23,456 nt of DNA from Methanocella_A sp964548585 (GTDB taxonomy: Archaea > Halobacteriota > Methanocellia > Methanocellales > Methanocellaceae): contig CAZJRS010000057.1 in assembly GCA_964548585.1 (NCBI GenBank), forward strand, positions 1-23,456, in the 5' to 3' direction. A model generated the notes under the pieces. The model did not search any database. It saw nothing but the letters and a program-made list of their open reading frames with translations, and had not been told where the DNA came from. Position 1 is the stretch's first letter. Every line of letters starts with the position of its first letter. Position numbers and translations under genes: made by a program. This document shows, one piece after another, positions 1-7,655 of this stretch.

Positions 1-666
1 GATCCCGTCGAAGCACCCGAGTCCGCCGATGCTGATGAAGCTGGTGCCGATCTTGCGGATCCTGGGCAGGTTGAGCAGGGTCGTGCCGAGGAGGGTGCCG
101 GTAACGCCGGTGATGAAGCCTAGCCGGGCGACATTGACCAGATCGCCTCCGTAGAGGTAGAGCGCTGTCAGCGATACCAGTGTGGCCAGGAGCGGCGGCA
201 CGTAGATGGGCACATAGAAGCCGATGCTGCGCGACGGCTTTGACAGCAGATAGATACCCAGAGAGACCGCGATGATCGACAGAAGGACAGGCAGCAGAGG
301 CATATTCAGGACGAAGTAGGCCGCCACTACAAGCGCCACGATGCATCCGCCAAGGTTGAGCGAGACGACGGTGTTGTGGCCGTGCCAGACTGGCAGGGTG
401 TACTTTTGGCCGAGGTAAGGCACAGACTTCGTCTCGCTGTCCCGTTTGCTTTTAAACTCGGCGATGGGCACATTAAAGATGCTTGCCATCAGCACGGTGA
501 GGTACAGTGCTACCGCCTGCATCACCGTAAGTCCGAGCGTGTGATTCAACACAGGTCCCGGGTTAATCTCCAGCAGAGATAGTACTGCAAGTATCGCGAA
601 CGGCAGAACAAGCAGCACGATAAAAACAGGAAGAGATACGGGTAAAAACAAAAAGTTTTTCTTCAT
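1..666 (-). CDS. DUF1614-like polytopic membrane protein (partial, C-terminus off the window)
   Basis: An open frame reads from an ATG at 666 to the window edge with no stop: 222 codons of a hydrophobic protein. It opens with MKKNFLFLPVSLPVFIVLLV, a membrane segment or signal anchor, followed by several more membrane stretches. The loop GHNTVVSLNLGG and the late motif SIGGLGCFDGI resemble what I remember of DUF1614 proteins, a conserved membrane family of unknown function in archaea and bacteria. Family assignment is from memory of the motifs. The start lies 8 bases after the stop of the PRC-barrel gene on the same strand, so the two are probably co-transcribed. No clear ribosome-binding site lies before the ATG, which suggests coupling to the upstream gene. 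The C-terminus is missing only because the window ends. Confidence 0.75.
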   Translation of the reverse strand, partial: MKKNFLFLPVSLPVFIVLLVLPFAILAVLSLLEINPGPVLNHTLGLTVMQAVALYLTVLMASIFNVPIAEFKSKRDSETKSVPYLGQKYTLPVWHGHNTVVSLNLGGCIVALVVAAYFVLNMPLLPVLLSIIAVSLGIYLLSKPSRSIGFYVPIYVPPLLATLVSLTALYLYGGDLVNVARLGFITGVTGTLLGTTLLNLPRIRKIGTSFISIGGLGCFDGI

Positions 667-674
667 TAGCTATC

Positions 675-926
675 TCAGAACGCCGAAGCTTTTTTATCAA
701 CTACGATGTAGTCCTGGATTGCCCGCACCGCCGAGAATGGTATCAGCACGAGACCGTCTTCCGTCCGGTAGTTCTCGACATTCAGCGTCATGTCCGGGCG
801 AATGATCAGGTCGATCAGGTCCCCGGTCCTGGGCTCGCAGGTGATATCATAGAGAATGCCCATCTCGGAACCATCCGTACCCATTACTTTCTTGTTGGAG
901 AGTTTTTTTGCCATCCATCTTGCCAT
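675..926 (-). CDS. PRC-barrel domain protein
   Basis: An 83-residue protein starting MARWMAKKLSNKKVMGTDGS. The pattern 'xLSxKxVxGxDGxExGxLYDI...TGDLIDLIIRP...' followed by a short strand-rich tail is typical of small archaeal stand-alone PRC-barrel proteins, a beta-barrel fold also found in the photosynthetic reaction centre H subunit and in RimM. Their role in archaea is mostly unknown. An in-frame ATG six codons upstream (944) is possible. I prefer 926 because family members begin at this Met-Ala-Arg and because GAGAGG lies about 10 bases before it. The gene sits 8 bases before the DUF1614-like gene. A TATA-like element at about 991-1000 and a short GC hairpin at 958-971 lie upstream. Confidence 0.8.
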   Translation of the reverse strand: MARWMAKKLSNKKVMGTDGSEMGILYDITCEPRTGDLIDLIIRPDMTLNVENYRTEDGLVLIPFSAVRAIQDYIVVDKKASAF

Positions 927-957
927 AATCGTAATCCCTCTCATCCATCTCCTACCC

Positions 958-971
958 GCCGCATCAGCGGC
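958..971 (-). promoter_or_regulatory. 5'-leader hairpin of the PRC-barrel gene
   Basis: GCCGC-ATCA-GCGGC forms a perfect 5-bp stem with a 4-base loop. A TATA-like element at about 991-1000 (minus-strand cttatatctac) would put the transcript start near 971, so the hairpin could be the very 5' end of the mRNA. Position is seen directly; function is inferred. Confidence 0.35.
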
Positions 972-1046
972 AGCCTATAGGGAAGATAACTGTAGATATA
1001 AGTGTGCTACCCTTTAATAAAATTTGCCTCTGGGAAGGAAATGATC

Positions 1047-1943
1047 TCAGATAACTTCGCCCCGGCTCTCAGGCTCATTTTTCGCTTTCATCGTCTGCAG
1101 CACAGTCCTGAAGTCTGCATCTGTCACAATTGCCTTTTCGATCGATGCCGGGGACATGCCCTCGTTCTGCACGGCGCGCCGTAAGGCGATGGCAAAGGAA
1201 TTCCTCACCAGCATCGCCAGGTCCGCCCCGGAAAAGCCGTCTGTCGCTGATGCTAATCTGGCCAGATCAACATCCTGTAGCATAATACCGCTGGCATGTA
1301 ATGCGAGGATGTTCTTCCGGTCGACTGTTCCAGGAAGTCGGAACTCGATCTCCTCGATCAGATAGCCTGCCTTGCGCATGACCGGGTCGACTGCAAAGGC
1401 GCTGGTCGAAACAGCGATAACCAGAATATTTTCATCCCGGCCGATCGTGTCGACAACTTCAGCGATCTGGGCCGACTTCTTTCTGGAGAGCTCGCTAACC
1501 GGACCGTAGCCGAAGCCCGCGTACTCAAGGTCATCCAGGACAACCAGCGAAGGCATATTGGCTCGGGCTCTGGCCATCGTATCCGCCAGTAGACGCCGGG
1601 AGTCATCGTCGCTCCGGGCCACCAGCTGCTGCCACTTTACTGTGAATAGCCGCAGGCCGGCATCGGCGGCGAATGCTTTGATCAGCAGTGACTTACCAGC
1701 CCCGGGAGGACCGTAAGCGATCACCAGCTTCGCCGGACAAATACCTTTTCGCCTGAGGACTTCCCCGTGTTTTAAGGGAAGCTCGACCGCTTCCCGCAGC
1801 CGGCGTAACTCCTCTTTAAGACCGCCTATGTCGGTCAGGCTGGGTACGGGGCTGCTATTGAGCCGGACAATCTGGCACGCCGAATCGGCGTCGGGCCGTA
1901 GCTCGCTGGTAAGGCCTTCATCTTCAGGGCCGGGCATGCTCAT
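1047..1943 (-). CDS. Degenerate single-domain AAA ATPase, CDC48-like paralogue
   Basis: A 298-residue protein with one AAA module that aligns by eye with CDC48 D1 in the next gene. The DIGGL entry motif (residues 38-42) and Walker A GPPGAGKS (78-85) are present. Walker B reads LVVLDD (133-138), with Asp in place of the catalytic Glu. Sensor 1, normally ATN, reads STS (179-181). The arginine-finger motif GRFDR is replaced by GYLIE (193-197), so both fingers are gone. The sensor-2 region GFSGADL (236-242) is kept. There is no CDC48 N-domain, only about 35 non-conserved residues. It can probably bind nucleotide but is unlikely to hydrolyse it in the usual oligomeric way. The start at 1943 has GGTG 7 bases upstream and a TATA-like run at 1976-1990; a second ATG lies two codons downstream. 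It follows the CDC48 gene on the same strand, separated by a hairpin/T-run. Confidence 0.85.
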   Translation of the reverse strand: MSMPGPEDEGLTSELRPDADSACQIVRLNSSPVPSLTDIGGLKEELRRLREAVELPLKHGEVLRRKGICPAKLVIAYGPPGAGKSLLIKAFAADAGLRLFTVKWQQLVARSDDDSRRLLADTMARARANMPSLVVLDDLEYAGFGYGPVSELSRKKSAQIAEVVDTIGRDENILVIAVSTSAFAVDPVMRKAGYLIEEIEFRLPGTVDRKNILALHASGIMLQDVDLARLASATDGFSGADLAMLVRNSFAIALRRAVQNEGMSPASIEKAIVTDADFRTVLQTMKAKNEPESRGEVI

Positions 1944-1975
1944 GGATAAACACCGTTTGCAAGTTACACTTTTGA

Positions 1976-1990
1976 TATTAAATATTTAAT
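1976..1990 (-). promoter_or_regulatory. TATA-like promoter element of the degenerate AAA gene
   Basis: The AT-only stretch tattaaatatttaat is centred about 40 bases before the ATG at 1943. A transcript start about 25 bases downstream would give a short leader carrying the GGTG site. It implies this gene can be expressed separately from CDC48. Confidence 0.4.
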
Positions 1991-2034
1991 CTTGCGTTTT
2001 TGAAAGCGTTGGGACTATTAAGTGCCGGCTCAAT

Positions 2035-2095
2035 AAAAAAGACGGGTCGCTGTCAGGAGGGAGTTCGATCTTTTCAGCCCCCAATCCACAGCGAC
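2035..2095 (-). terminator. Stem-loop plus T-run after CDC48
   Basis: GTCGCTGT (2046-2053) and ACAGCGAC (2088-2095) are perfect 8-base inverted repeats with a 34-base loop. On the minus strand they are followed after five bases by six Ts (complement of 2035-2040). This lies about 35 bases beyond the CDC48 stop. Probably a transcription terminator between CDC48 and the degenerate AAA gene; the large loop could instead be a processed 3'-UTR structure. Confidence 0.5.
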
Positions 2096-2128
2096 TCCTT
2101 GAGATATGTTGCCACTTACCGGTGGCCT

Positions 2129-4360
2129 TTACACATACTCGTTTATCGGGTAGGCTTTCTGGATCTCCTTAGCGGTTCCACCCTTGAAGTGTTCCTTGAT
2201 GCCCTTATAGTAGGCACTGATCATGTCGTTCATGGTCGGCTTGACCTTCTTGACCGCGTCCCGGAAGTGGCGGGCGCCGACATCTTTTGCCTCGAAGTTC
2301 TCTCGCAGGGCCAGCATTGCGGCCTCACGGCAGACGGCTTCGAGGTCGCTGCCCACGTAGTTCTCGGTAAGCTCGGCGATCACGTTCAGGTCTACATCAG
2401 CTGCCATGGGCATGTTGCGCGTGTGAATCTTCAGGATTCCCACCCGACCCTCTTTCGAGGGGGCGCCGACGAACACGAGGCGGTCAAACCGCCCGGGCCT
2501 GAGCAGTGCGGGGTCGATGATGTCGGGCCGGTTGGAGGCGCCGATCACTACGACACCTTCCAGTTCGACCAAGCCATCGAGCTCGGTCAGTATCTGGTTG
2601 ACCACCCGCTCGGAAACCCGGCTGCCGTCCTCGCCTGCGCCGCCCCGGGCGGGGGCCAGAGCGTCGAGCTCGTCGAAGAAGATGATGCTCGGGCTGACCT
2701 GGCGGGCCTTGCGGAACGTCTCACGGACGGCCTTTTCGGATTCGCCAACCCACTTGCTGAGCAGTTCCGGCCCACGAATGTTGATGAAGTTGGCTTCGGA
2801 TTCGCCTGCGACTGCCCTTGCGAGGAGAGTCTTACCCGTACCAGGGGGCCCGTATAGCACGATGCCCTTTGGGGGTCTGATACCCATCTCGGTGAACTTC
2901 TTCGGGCTCTTCAGGGGCCACTCGATTGCTTCGACGATCTCCTGCTTCGCTTCGTCCAGGCCGCCGACGTCAGTCCATTTGGTGTTGGTCGGCTCCAGGA
3001 AGATTTCCCTCATCGCAGAAGGCTGCACTTCTTTCAGCGCGATGCTGAAATCATTGCCGGTGACCCTCATCGTTTCCAGGAATTCCCGGGGGATCTCCTT
3101 GTCGAGGTCCAGCTCGGGCAGGTAGCGCCGGAGCGCTTTCATAGCCGCTTCTTTACACAGGCCGGACAGATCGGCACCGACAAAGCCATGTGTGATGGCC
3201 GCGAGGCGGTTCAAATCCACGTCTTCCAGAGGCATGCCCCGGGAGTGGATCTGCAAGATCTCCATCCGGTCCGCTGCGTCAGGCACGCCGATCTCGATCT
3301 CACGGTCGAAGCGGCCTGCCCGCCTCAGCGCAGGGTCGATAGCGTCAAGCCGGTTGGTAGCGCCTATGACTACTACCTGGCCTCTTTCCTCCAGGCCGTC
3401 CATCATAGTGAGCAGCTGCGCGACGACGCGGCGCTCGACCTCTCCGGTGACCTCTTCTCGCTTGGGCGCGATGGAGTCCAGCTCATCGATGAATATGATA
3501 GACGGAGACGTATCGCGGGCCTGCTCAAAGATCTCTCGCAGCCGCTGTTCCGATTCACCGTAGTACTTGGACATGATCTCCGGGCCTGCGATGGAGTAGA
3601 ACTCCGCTCCGCACTCGTTGGCCACGGCTTTGGCCAGCAGAGTCTTGCCCGTGCCCGGCGGGCCGTGGAGCAGGACGCCTTTTGGTGGGTCGATCCCGAG
3701 CCGCTGGAAGAGTTCCGGGTGCTTCATGGGTAGTTCTATCATTTCCCGGACTCGCTGGACTTCTTCCCGAAGGCCACCGATGTCCTCGTAGGTGATGCCG
3801 GTCGTCTTGTACTCCTCGTAGCCTCGTACAGGCTTATCCCGGAGCTCGATCTCGGTGTTCTCGTTGATCAGGACGGGGCCGGCTGGCTCGGCTTTTACCG
3901 CGATCAGCGGGATCGCCTGGTTGGACAGTGTCCGGCCCATGAACGGATTGGTCATGCTGCTCATCAGCGGCACGACGTCGCCCAGCATGATTGGTCGCTT
4001 GAGCAGCTGGTGTTTGATCATCTCCACCGCGTTGCCGCTGAACTGTATAGCCGTGCCCTCCGGCGGGGCGAGGACGACGTGTTGCGCGTCTTTCACGGTG
4101 GCCTTACGCACCTTGACGCGCTCCCCGATGCCCACATCGGCATTCTGGCGGGTGAAGCCGTCGATGCGGACCATCTCCTGCCCCCAGTCCTGCTTTTCGG
4201 CCCGCCAGACCTTCGCGACAGTGGTGCGCTTCCCCTCGATCTCGATGATGTCGCCGGGAGAAAGCTTCAGCTCCAGCAGAGTATTGGGGTCGATCCTGGC
4301 GATCCCCCTGCCGAAGTCGCTTGGCAGCGCCTTTGCAACTTTCAAATACAAATCCTTCAT
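2129..4360 (-). CDS. CDC48/VAT-type AAA+ ATPase (unfoldase)
   Basis: A 743-residue full-length archaeal p97/VAT orthologue. It is a cytosolic hexameric ATP-driven unfoldase that extracts or unfolds proteins, typically for the proteasome. The N-terminal double-psi barrel region covers about residues 1-180. D1 has Walker A GPPGTGKT (233-240), pore motif KYYG (265-268), Walker B IIFIDE (288-293) and arginine fingers GRFDR (349-353). D2 has Walker A at 504-511, pore motif KWVG (536-539), Walker B IIFFDE (559-564) and GRFDR (623-627). Both ATPase sites look intact. The C-terminus ends NEYV: a penultimate Tyr but no hydrophobic residue before it, so it is not a strict HbYX proteasome-docking tail. 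The start ATG at 4360 has GAGGT five bases upstream. AT-rich promoter-like sequence lies at about 4370-4395. Confidence 0.97.
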   Translation of the reverse strand: MKDLYLKVAKALPSDFGRGIARIDPNTLLELKLSPGDIIEIEGKRTTVAKVWRAEKQDWGQEMVRIDGFTRQNADVGIGERVKVRKATVKDAQHVVLAPPEGTAIQFSGNAVEMIKHQLLKRPIMLGDVVPLMSSMTNPFMGRTLSNQAIPLIAVKAEPAGPVLINENTEIELRDKPVRGYEEYKTTGITYEDIGGLREEVQRVREMIELPMKHPELFQRLGIDPPKGVLLHGPPGTGKTLLAKAVANECGAEFYSIAGPEIMSKYYGESEQRLREIFEQARDTSPSIIFIDELDSIAPKREEVTGEVERRVVAQLLTMMDGLEERGQVVVIGATNRLDAIDPALRRAGRFDREIEIGVPDAADRMEILQIHSRGMPLEDVDLNRLAAITHGFVGADLSGLCKEAAMKALRRYLPELDLDKEIPREFLETMRVTGNDFSIALKEVQPSAMREIFLEPTNTKWTDVGGLDEAKQEIVEAIEWPLKSPKKFTEMGIRPPKGIVLYGPPGTGKTLLARAVAGESEANFINIRGPELLSKWVGESEKAVRETFRKARQVSPSIIFFDELDALAPARGGAGEDGSRVSERVVNQILTELDGLVELEGVVVIGASNRPDIIDPALLRPGRFDRLVFVGAPSKEGRVGILKIHTRNMPMAADVDLNVIAELTENYVGSDLEAVCREAAMLALRENFEAKDVGARHFRDAVKKVKPTMNDMISAYYKGIKEHFKGGTAKEIQKAYPINEYV

Positions 4361-4591
4361 ATGATACCTCGTATTATATTAATATTATAATAGATATCCC
4401 TGCAGCGTCCCGACAAGTCCCATCCCGTCATAGATTTATGGATATCGAATTATTTAACATAGTTGGTGTGAATCCTCGGCGAAACTATCTGCAAAATACC
4501 GGCTATGACGAAGCGGAAAAAGCCGGGCTCTAACCTTAAGTATATGTTGCACCTACAAAAATTTTCTCGTGTGATTCTATTGAATCAAAGT

Positions 4592-4620
4592 ACCCAGACC
4601 GTGGATCAGCCGGTCAGGGT
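4592..4620. other. Strong stem-loop in the CDC48-larC intergenic region
   Basis: The 468 bases between CDC48 (starts 4360) and larC (starts near 4829) have no convincing ORF. The clearest structure is ACCC-A-GACCG, a 9-base loop, then CGGTC-A-GGGT: 4 + 5 bp with one A-A mismatch. A smaller hairpin, GATTC-TATT-GAATC, lies just before it at 4573-4586, and a TATA-like ttaagtatatg lies at about 4537-4547. This could be a small RNA or a leader structure. I recognise no known RNA family. Confidence 0.3.
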
Positions 4621-4784
4621 AATTTCGCTTTAACAGTTTAAAGTCCGTATTCGCTGCTATTGTCTCCCCAAATACGAAAAATCCTCGCATAATATAGATA
4701 TAATTACGGGTACGAGTTTTGAGTACTACAGTCCCTCATGGCGGCATAAAAGCCACCCGGACTCTGCCGCATGCATCACTAAAG

Positions 4785-4795
4785 ATATAAGCGCA
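4785..4795 (+). promoter_or_regulatory. TATA-like element before larC
   Basis: The sequence aaagatataag would place transcript initiation around 4815, just before the larC start region. Other AT-rich boxes occur at about 4691-4707, so the assignment is tentative. Confidence 0.35.
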
Positions 4796-4828
4796 TAGCG
4801 ATTGATACTACTGGGAGCGTTGAGACTA

Positions 4829-6043
4829 TTGAAGTGCCTGATCTTTGACCCTTACTGCGGCGCAAGCGAGCAGATGATCCTCGGAGCGCTGCTGGGCTGC
4901 GGTGCGGATGAGTGGCGGGTAAAAAGCGCCGTCGAAGGCCTTTGCGGAGCACCGCTGCGGGTCGAAGGCGGGAATAACGGCGGCCAGGCTACCCGGGTGG
5001 CCATGATCAGCGAGCGGGACGCCAAGATATGGCCGGTCTTCCTGACCAGGGAAGAAGCGGTGAGTAAGCTGAACGTGATGCACGAGAACGAGCCCATCAG
5101 GATCGATGCGATGAATATCGTGGGGATGATCTTCGATGCGAGAGCCACGGCCAGTAAAGATAAGCTCCTGATCAGCACCGGTTCCGTCGCGATGATCGCC
5201 GGCATATGCACCGCTTACGATTCGCTGGGCAGGCCGGTGGTCAGATCGACGCCGGCAGCACTGGGTGGAGGCATGATCGATACGGAGTACGGTAAGCAGC
5301 CTGTACCCCGTCCGGATACCACAGCTGTGCTCCACGGCTCGAAGCTCATCACCCAGGGAGGGCCTTTTGACGGGGAGTTGCTCACGCTTGAGGCGGTCGC
5401 CATTCTCTCGTATTATGTGAAGGAATCCGGCAGGTATTACCCGGAAAACCGGATGATCGCCGTAGGCTACGGTAAAGGATGTCTGGATCTCCCCATACCG
5501 AACGTGCTGAGGGCGGCGCTGTGCGAAGTGGACGATGCATTGATCGGGGACCGGATCGAGCTGCTGGAAACCAATGTCGACGACGTCACGGGAGAAGTGC
5601 TAGGCAACCTGATCGAAGAGCTGCTCACGATGGGAGCAAGGGATGTAAGCATCCTGCCGGCCACCATGAAGAAAGGGAGAAGCGGCCAGCTCATCCGCGT
5701 CGTGGCAAAAGCCGAGGACGGGCCAGCCCTGTCCCGGAGGATAATGCTGGAGACCGGCACGCTGGGCGTCCGGGTCATACCGGTCAAGCACCGGTACATC
5801 GCCAGGCGAGAAATCAAAGTCATCAAAGTAGTCATCGATAACAACGAGTACAGCATACGATTCAAAATCGCCTCGGACATGAATGGCCAGATGCTGGACC
5901 TGTCGGTGGAGTACGACGATGCCAAGAAGGTGGCCAGAGAGCTGGCTATCCCGCTGAAGACAGTGATGCGTAAGGCCGAGACCGAAGCGTGGCAAAAGTA
6001 CGATGAGAAGGGCGGAAATCCCCTGGAAGACGATAACCAGTAG
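4829..6043 (+). CDS. larC: LarC-type nickel pincer cofactor biosynthesis protein
   Basis: A 404-residue protein of the LarC (formerly DUF111) family. In Lactobacillus, LarC is the CTP-dependent cyclometallase that inserts nickel into the pyridinium-dithio precursor to form the nickel pincer cofactor of lactate racemase and relatives. Supporting motifs are the N-terminal KCLIFDPYCGASEQMILGAL, matching the family's FDPFSGASGDM start, and ETNVDDVTGEVLGNLIEEL followed by PATMKKGRSGQLI, a family hallmark. The frame is open back to a TTG at 4802, but the family starts right at MKxLxFDP. I therefore place initiation at the TTG at 4829 with GGGAG about 11 bases upstream. No larA, larB or larE lies in the window, so the target enzyme here is unknown. 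The N-terminal motif carries Glu-Gln where the family usually has Gly-Asp. Confidence 0.88.
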   Translation: MKCLIFDPYCGASEQMILGALLGCGADEWRVKSAVEGLCGAPLRVEGGNNGGQATRVAMISERDAKIWPVFLTREEAVSKLNVMHENEPIRIDAMNIVGMIFDARATASKDKLLISTGSVAMIAGICTAYDSLGRPVVRSTPAALGGGMIDTEYGKQPVPRPDTTAVLHGSKLITQGGPFDGELLTLEAVAILSYYVKESGRYYPENRMIAVGYGKGCLDLPIPNVLRAALCEVDDALIGDRIELLETNVDDVTGEVLGNLIEELLTMGARDVSILPATMKKGRSGQLIRVVAKAEDGPALSRRIMLETGTLGVRVIPVKHRYIARREIKVIKVVIDNNEYSIRFKIASDMNGQMLDLSVEYDDAKKVARELAIPLKTVMRKAETEAWQKYDEKGGNPLEDDNQ

Positions 6044-6070
6044 CCTGTAGCCAGTAACCGTATATTAAGT

Positions 6071-6102
6071 AAAAAAATAGTAGAGTCAGGCATTCGCCTG
6101 AC
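6071..6102 (-). terminator. Stem-loop terminator between larC and the glycine-rich gene
   Basis: GTCAGGC-ATTC-GCCTGAC (6085-6102) is a perfect 7-bp hairpin. On the minus strand it is followed by seven Ts (complement of 6071-6077) after a 7-base spacer. It sits 22 bases past the glycine-rich gene's stop and 41 past the convergent larC stop, so it could serve both. Confidence 0.6.
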
Positions 6103-6124
6103 CACCTCTTTCTTGTATCCTCGC

Positions 6125-6451
6125 TTAACAGAAGCCACCGAGGCCAAAGCCACCGAGACCCAGGCCGCCCAGGCCAAAGCCACCGAGGCCAAAGCCACCG
6201 AGACCATAGCCACCGAAGCCAAGGCCGCCAAACCCGGCGGTGCCATAGGTGCTAAAGCTGCTGCTGGTCTGGAAGCTGCTGCCGTAGACCGCACCGGTAC
6301 CTATCCCAAACGGAACGCCAAAGCCGCAGCTGCCGATTCCGAACGGTACGCCAAACCCGGCGCCACCGAAACACTGCGCGCCTGCCGGGGCTGCTATGGC
6401 GGCCAAGGACAGTGCGACAACGAGGACTAATGTAATCTTAGATAGTTTCAT
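6125..6451 (-). CDS. Secreted glycine-rich repeat protein
   Basis: A 108-residue protein. It begins MKLSKITLVLVVALSLAAIA followed by APAGAQC, a convincing Sec signal peptide with likely cleavage after AGA (about residue 25). The mature part is almost entirely Gly, Phe, Leu and Ser. Two copies of GFGVPFGIG come first, then a Ser/Thr-rich stretch, then a tail of FGLGG pentapeptides encoded by a 15-bp DNA repeat, ending in Cys. Three cysteines (after the signal peptide, in the second repeat, and at the last residue) could form disulfides. Function is unknown; a cell-surface or self-assembling structural role is a guess from composition. It has its own TATA box, a GGGGG site before the ATG and a downstream terminator, which argues that it is real. 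The plus-strand frame through the repeat is a shadow. Confidence 0.75.
   Translation of the reverse strand: MKLSKITLVLVVALSLAAIAAPAGAQCFGGAGFGVPFGIGSCGFGVPFGIGTGAVYGSSFQTSSSFSTYGTAGFGGLGFGGYGLGGFGLGGFGLGGLGLGGFGLGGFC
6136..6215 (-). repeat. 15-bp tandem repeat encoding FGLGG
   Basis: On the plus strand the unit gccaccgaggccaaa recurs with small changes several times. On the minus strand it encodes FGLGG/LGLGG pentapeptides of the glycine-rich protein. Such repeats can change copy number by slippage. Confidence 0.75.
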
Positions 6452-6486
6452 AGTTTCCCCCCATCACTATAGTACACTTGGGACTG

Positions 6487-6500
6487 TAATTATATATAAA
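6487..6500 (-). promoter_or_regulatory. TATA box of the glycine-rich protein gene
   Basis: Minus-strand tttatatataatta is a near-ideal archaeal TATA box, centred about 43 bases before the ATG at 6451. It predicts a transcript start near 6468 and a leader of about 16 bases containing the GGGGG ribosome-binding site. Confidence 0.65.
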
Positions 6501-6620
6501 CTATTAAATTTAATAACGCCTGGAGACTGTGCGAACCGTCCTTTTCGGCGAATGGTTGAAAATATGGGACTATTGATTGCAATAACCGTGAATTATGCCC
6601 CAAAAGCCTGAAAAGGCCGT

Positions 6621-7655
6621 TCAACGGTCGTTTCTAAACAGCCTGCTGCAAAGCAGCGCGAAGAACGGTAGCGCCAGCACCCAGTAGTGCAGATACTGGC
6701 GGATCAGTATCGTGAGCGCGAACCCGGCCGCTGAAAGCAGGAAGTACTGTTCCAGGGCATCCAGACGCCGGTCTTTGGCAACGCCGGCCAGTGCGATGAC
6801 GACCAGTGAAGTGAACATGCTGGCGGCCATGGCCAGATTTGCGGTCAGCATCAGAGGGTCGGTCGTGCGGTAGCTGGTCACGTTGCCCATATTTTCCTGA
6901 GTGAGATAGGTCGCACTCACCCCGAAGCTCCAGTTGAGTGAGGCTATACCCGCATCGATACCATAGTGCAGGAAGATCGCCCCGAACATTAGGATGAGAG
7001 GGATCAGCACGCCGACCATAAGAGCGGGTGCCTTTTTGAGGTCGCCGTTTCGCCACGTCAGGAAGAGCAACAGCGGGACCGAAAGCAGTGCGAATTGCTT
7101 GAAGCCGATGGCGATGCCCAGCAGTATACCAGCCCATAGATAATGCCGCTTTGGGGTGAACCCCACGAGATAGGTAGCGAGCAGGATGAAGGTGATGGTG
7201 AATGGCTCGGTAAGGATGAAGTAACCCTGGGCGAAGGCGATGTTCACCGTGAATAACAGGCCCGCAATAAAACCGGCAAAACGGCCGTACAACTGCCAGC
7301 CCATCTTCAGTACAACGACCGCACTGATCAGGTTACAGGCACCGACGAGGAGCAGCCCGCCGAGGAATTCATAACCGAGAAGCGTAGGCACTGCCAGTGT
7401 GAAGAAGATCAGAGGTGGCTTGGGGTCCTCGAAGTCCAGATAGGGTGTGGCTCCCCGGACGATGACTTCGGCCATCGCATAAAAACGGGCCGTATCGTAG
7501 TTCCCCCAGGGATTCTTCATGAATATGGATGAGACGCCCACCACAAGGCCGATAAACAGCGCGAACAGGACGATACAGCCGATTAAGTACCAGCGATCGG
7601 ATATATTTAGCAGCCTGTTGGGCTTAAGTGTCGTGTCTCGGATCTCGGCAGCCAT
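6621..7655 (-). CDS. GT-C fold (GT39/ArnT-like) membrane glycosyltransferase, single module
   Basis: A 344-residue polytopic membrane protein. The first outer loop carries GNYDTARFYAMAE and then YLDFEDPKPP, matching the acidic-residue and KPP arrangement of GT39/ArnT/PMT-type glycosyltransferases that use lipid-linked sugars and act on the outer face of the membrane. Later motifs shared with the neighbour are LYGRFAG, ITEPFT, GFKQFALL and LHYWVLALPFF. Typical GT-C enzymes are longer, so this may be a minimal or partial catalytic core. An in-frame ATG at 7685 exists, but no ribosome-binding site precedes it; GAGAG lies six bases before the ATG at 7655, which I prefer. The gene starts 65 bases after its larger paralogue on the same strand, so they are probably one operon. 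Substrate unknown; a role in S-layer or surface glycan assembly is an inference. Confidence 0.75.
   Translation of the reverse strand: MAAEIRDTTLKPNRLLNISDRWYLIGCIVLFALFIGLVVGVSSIFMKNPWGNYDTARFYAMAEVIVRGATPYLDFEDPKPPLIFFTLAVPTLLGYEFLGGLLLVGACNLISAVVVLKMGWQLYGRFAGFIAGLLFTVNIAFAQGYFILTEPFTITFILLATYLVGFTPKRHYLWAGILLGIAIGFKQFALLSVPLLLFLTWRNGDLKKAPALMVGVLIPLILMFGAIFLHYGIDAGIASLNWSFGVSATYLTQENMGNVTSYRTTDPLMLTANLAMAASMFTSLVVIALAGVAKDRRLDALEQYFLLSAAGFALTILIRQYLHYWVLALPFFALLCSRLFRNDR

Noticed and set aside
4321..4533. A 70-codon plus-strand ORF across the CDC48 5' end and intergenic region
   Set aside because: It starts inside CDC48 on the opposite strand, has no ribosome-binding site and encodes no recognisable protein.
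4560..4700. Possible tRNA in the CDC48-larC gap
   Set aside because: The hairpins do not form a cloverleaf and no TPsiC-arm GTTCRANNC sequence is present.
5467..6294. Long minus-strand ORF opposite larC
   Set aside because: A shadow of larC: biased Ser/Ala/Met composition with no domain, running into the glycine-rich repeat region.
6113..6430. Plus-strand Lys/Ala/Thr/Glu-rich ORF opposite the glycine-rich gene
   Set aside because: It is the mirror of the 15-bp repeat. The minus-strand frame has a signal peptide, TATA box, ribosome-binding site and terminator; this one has none.
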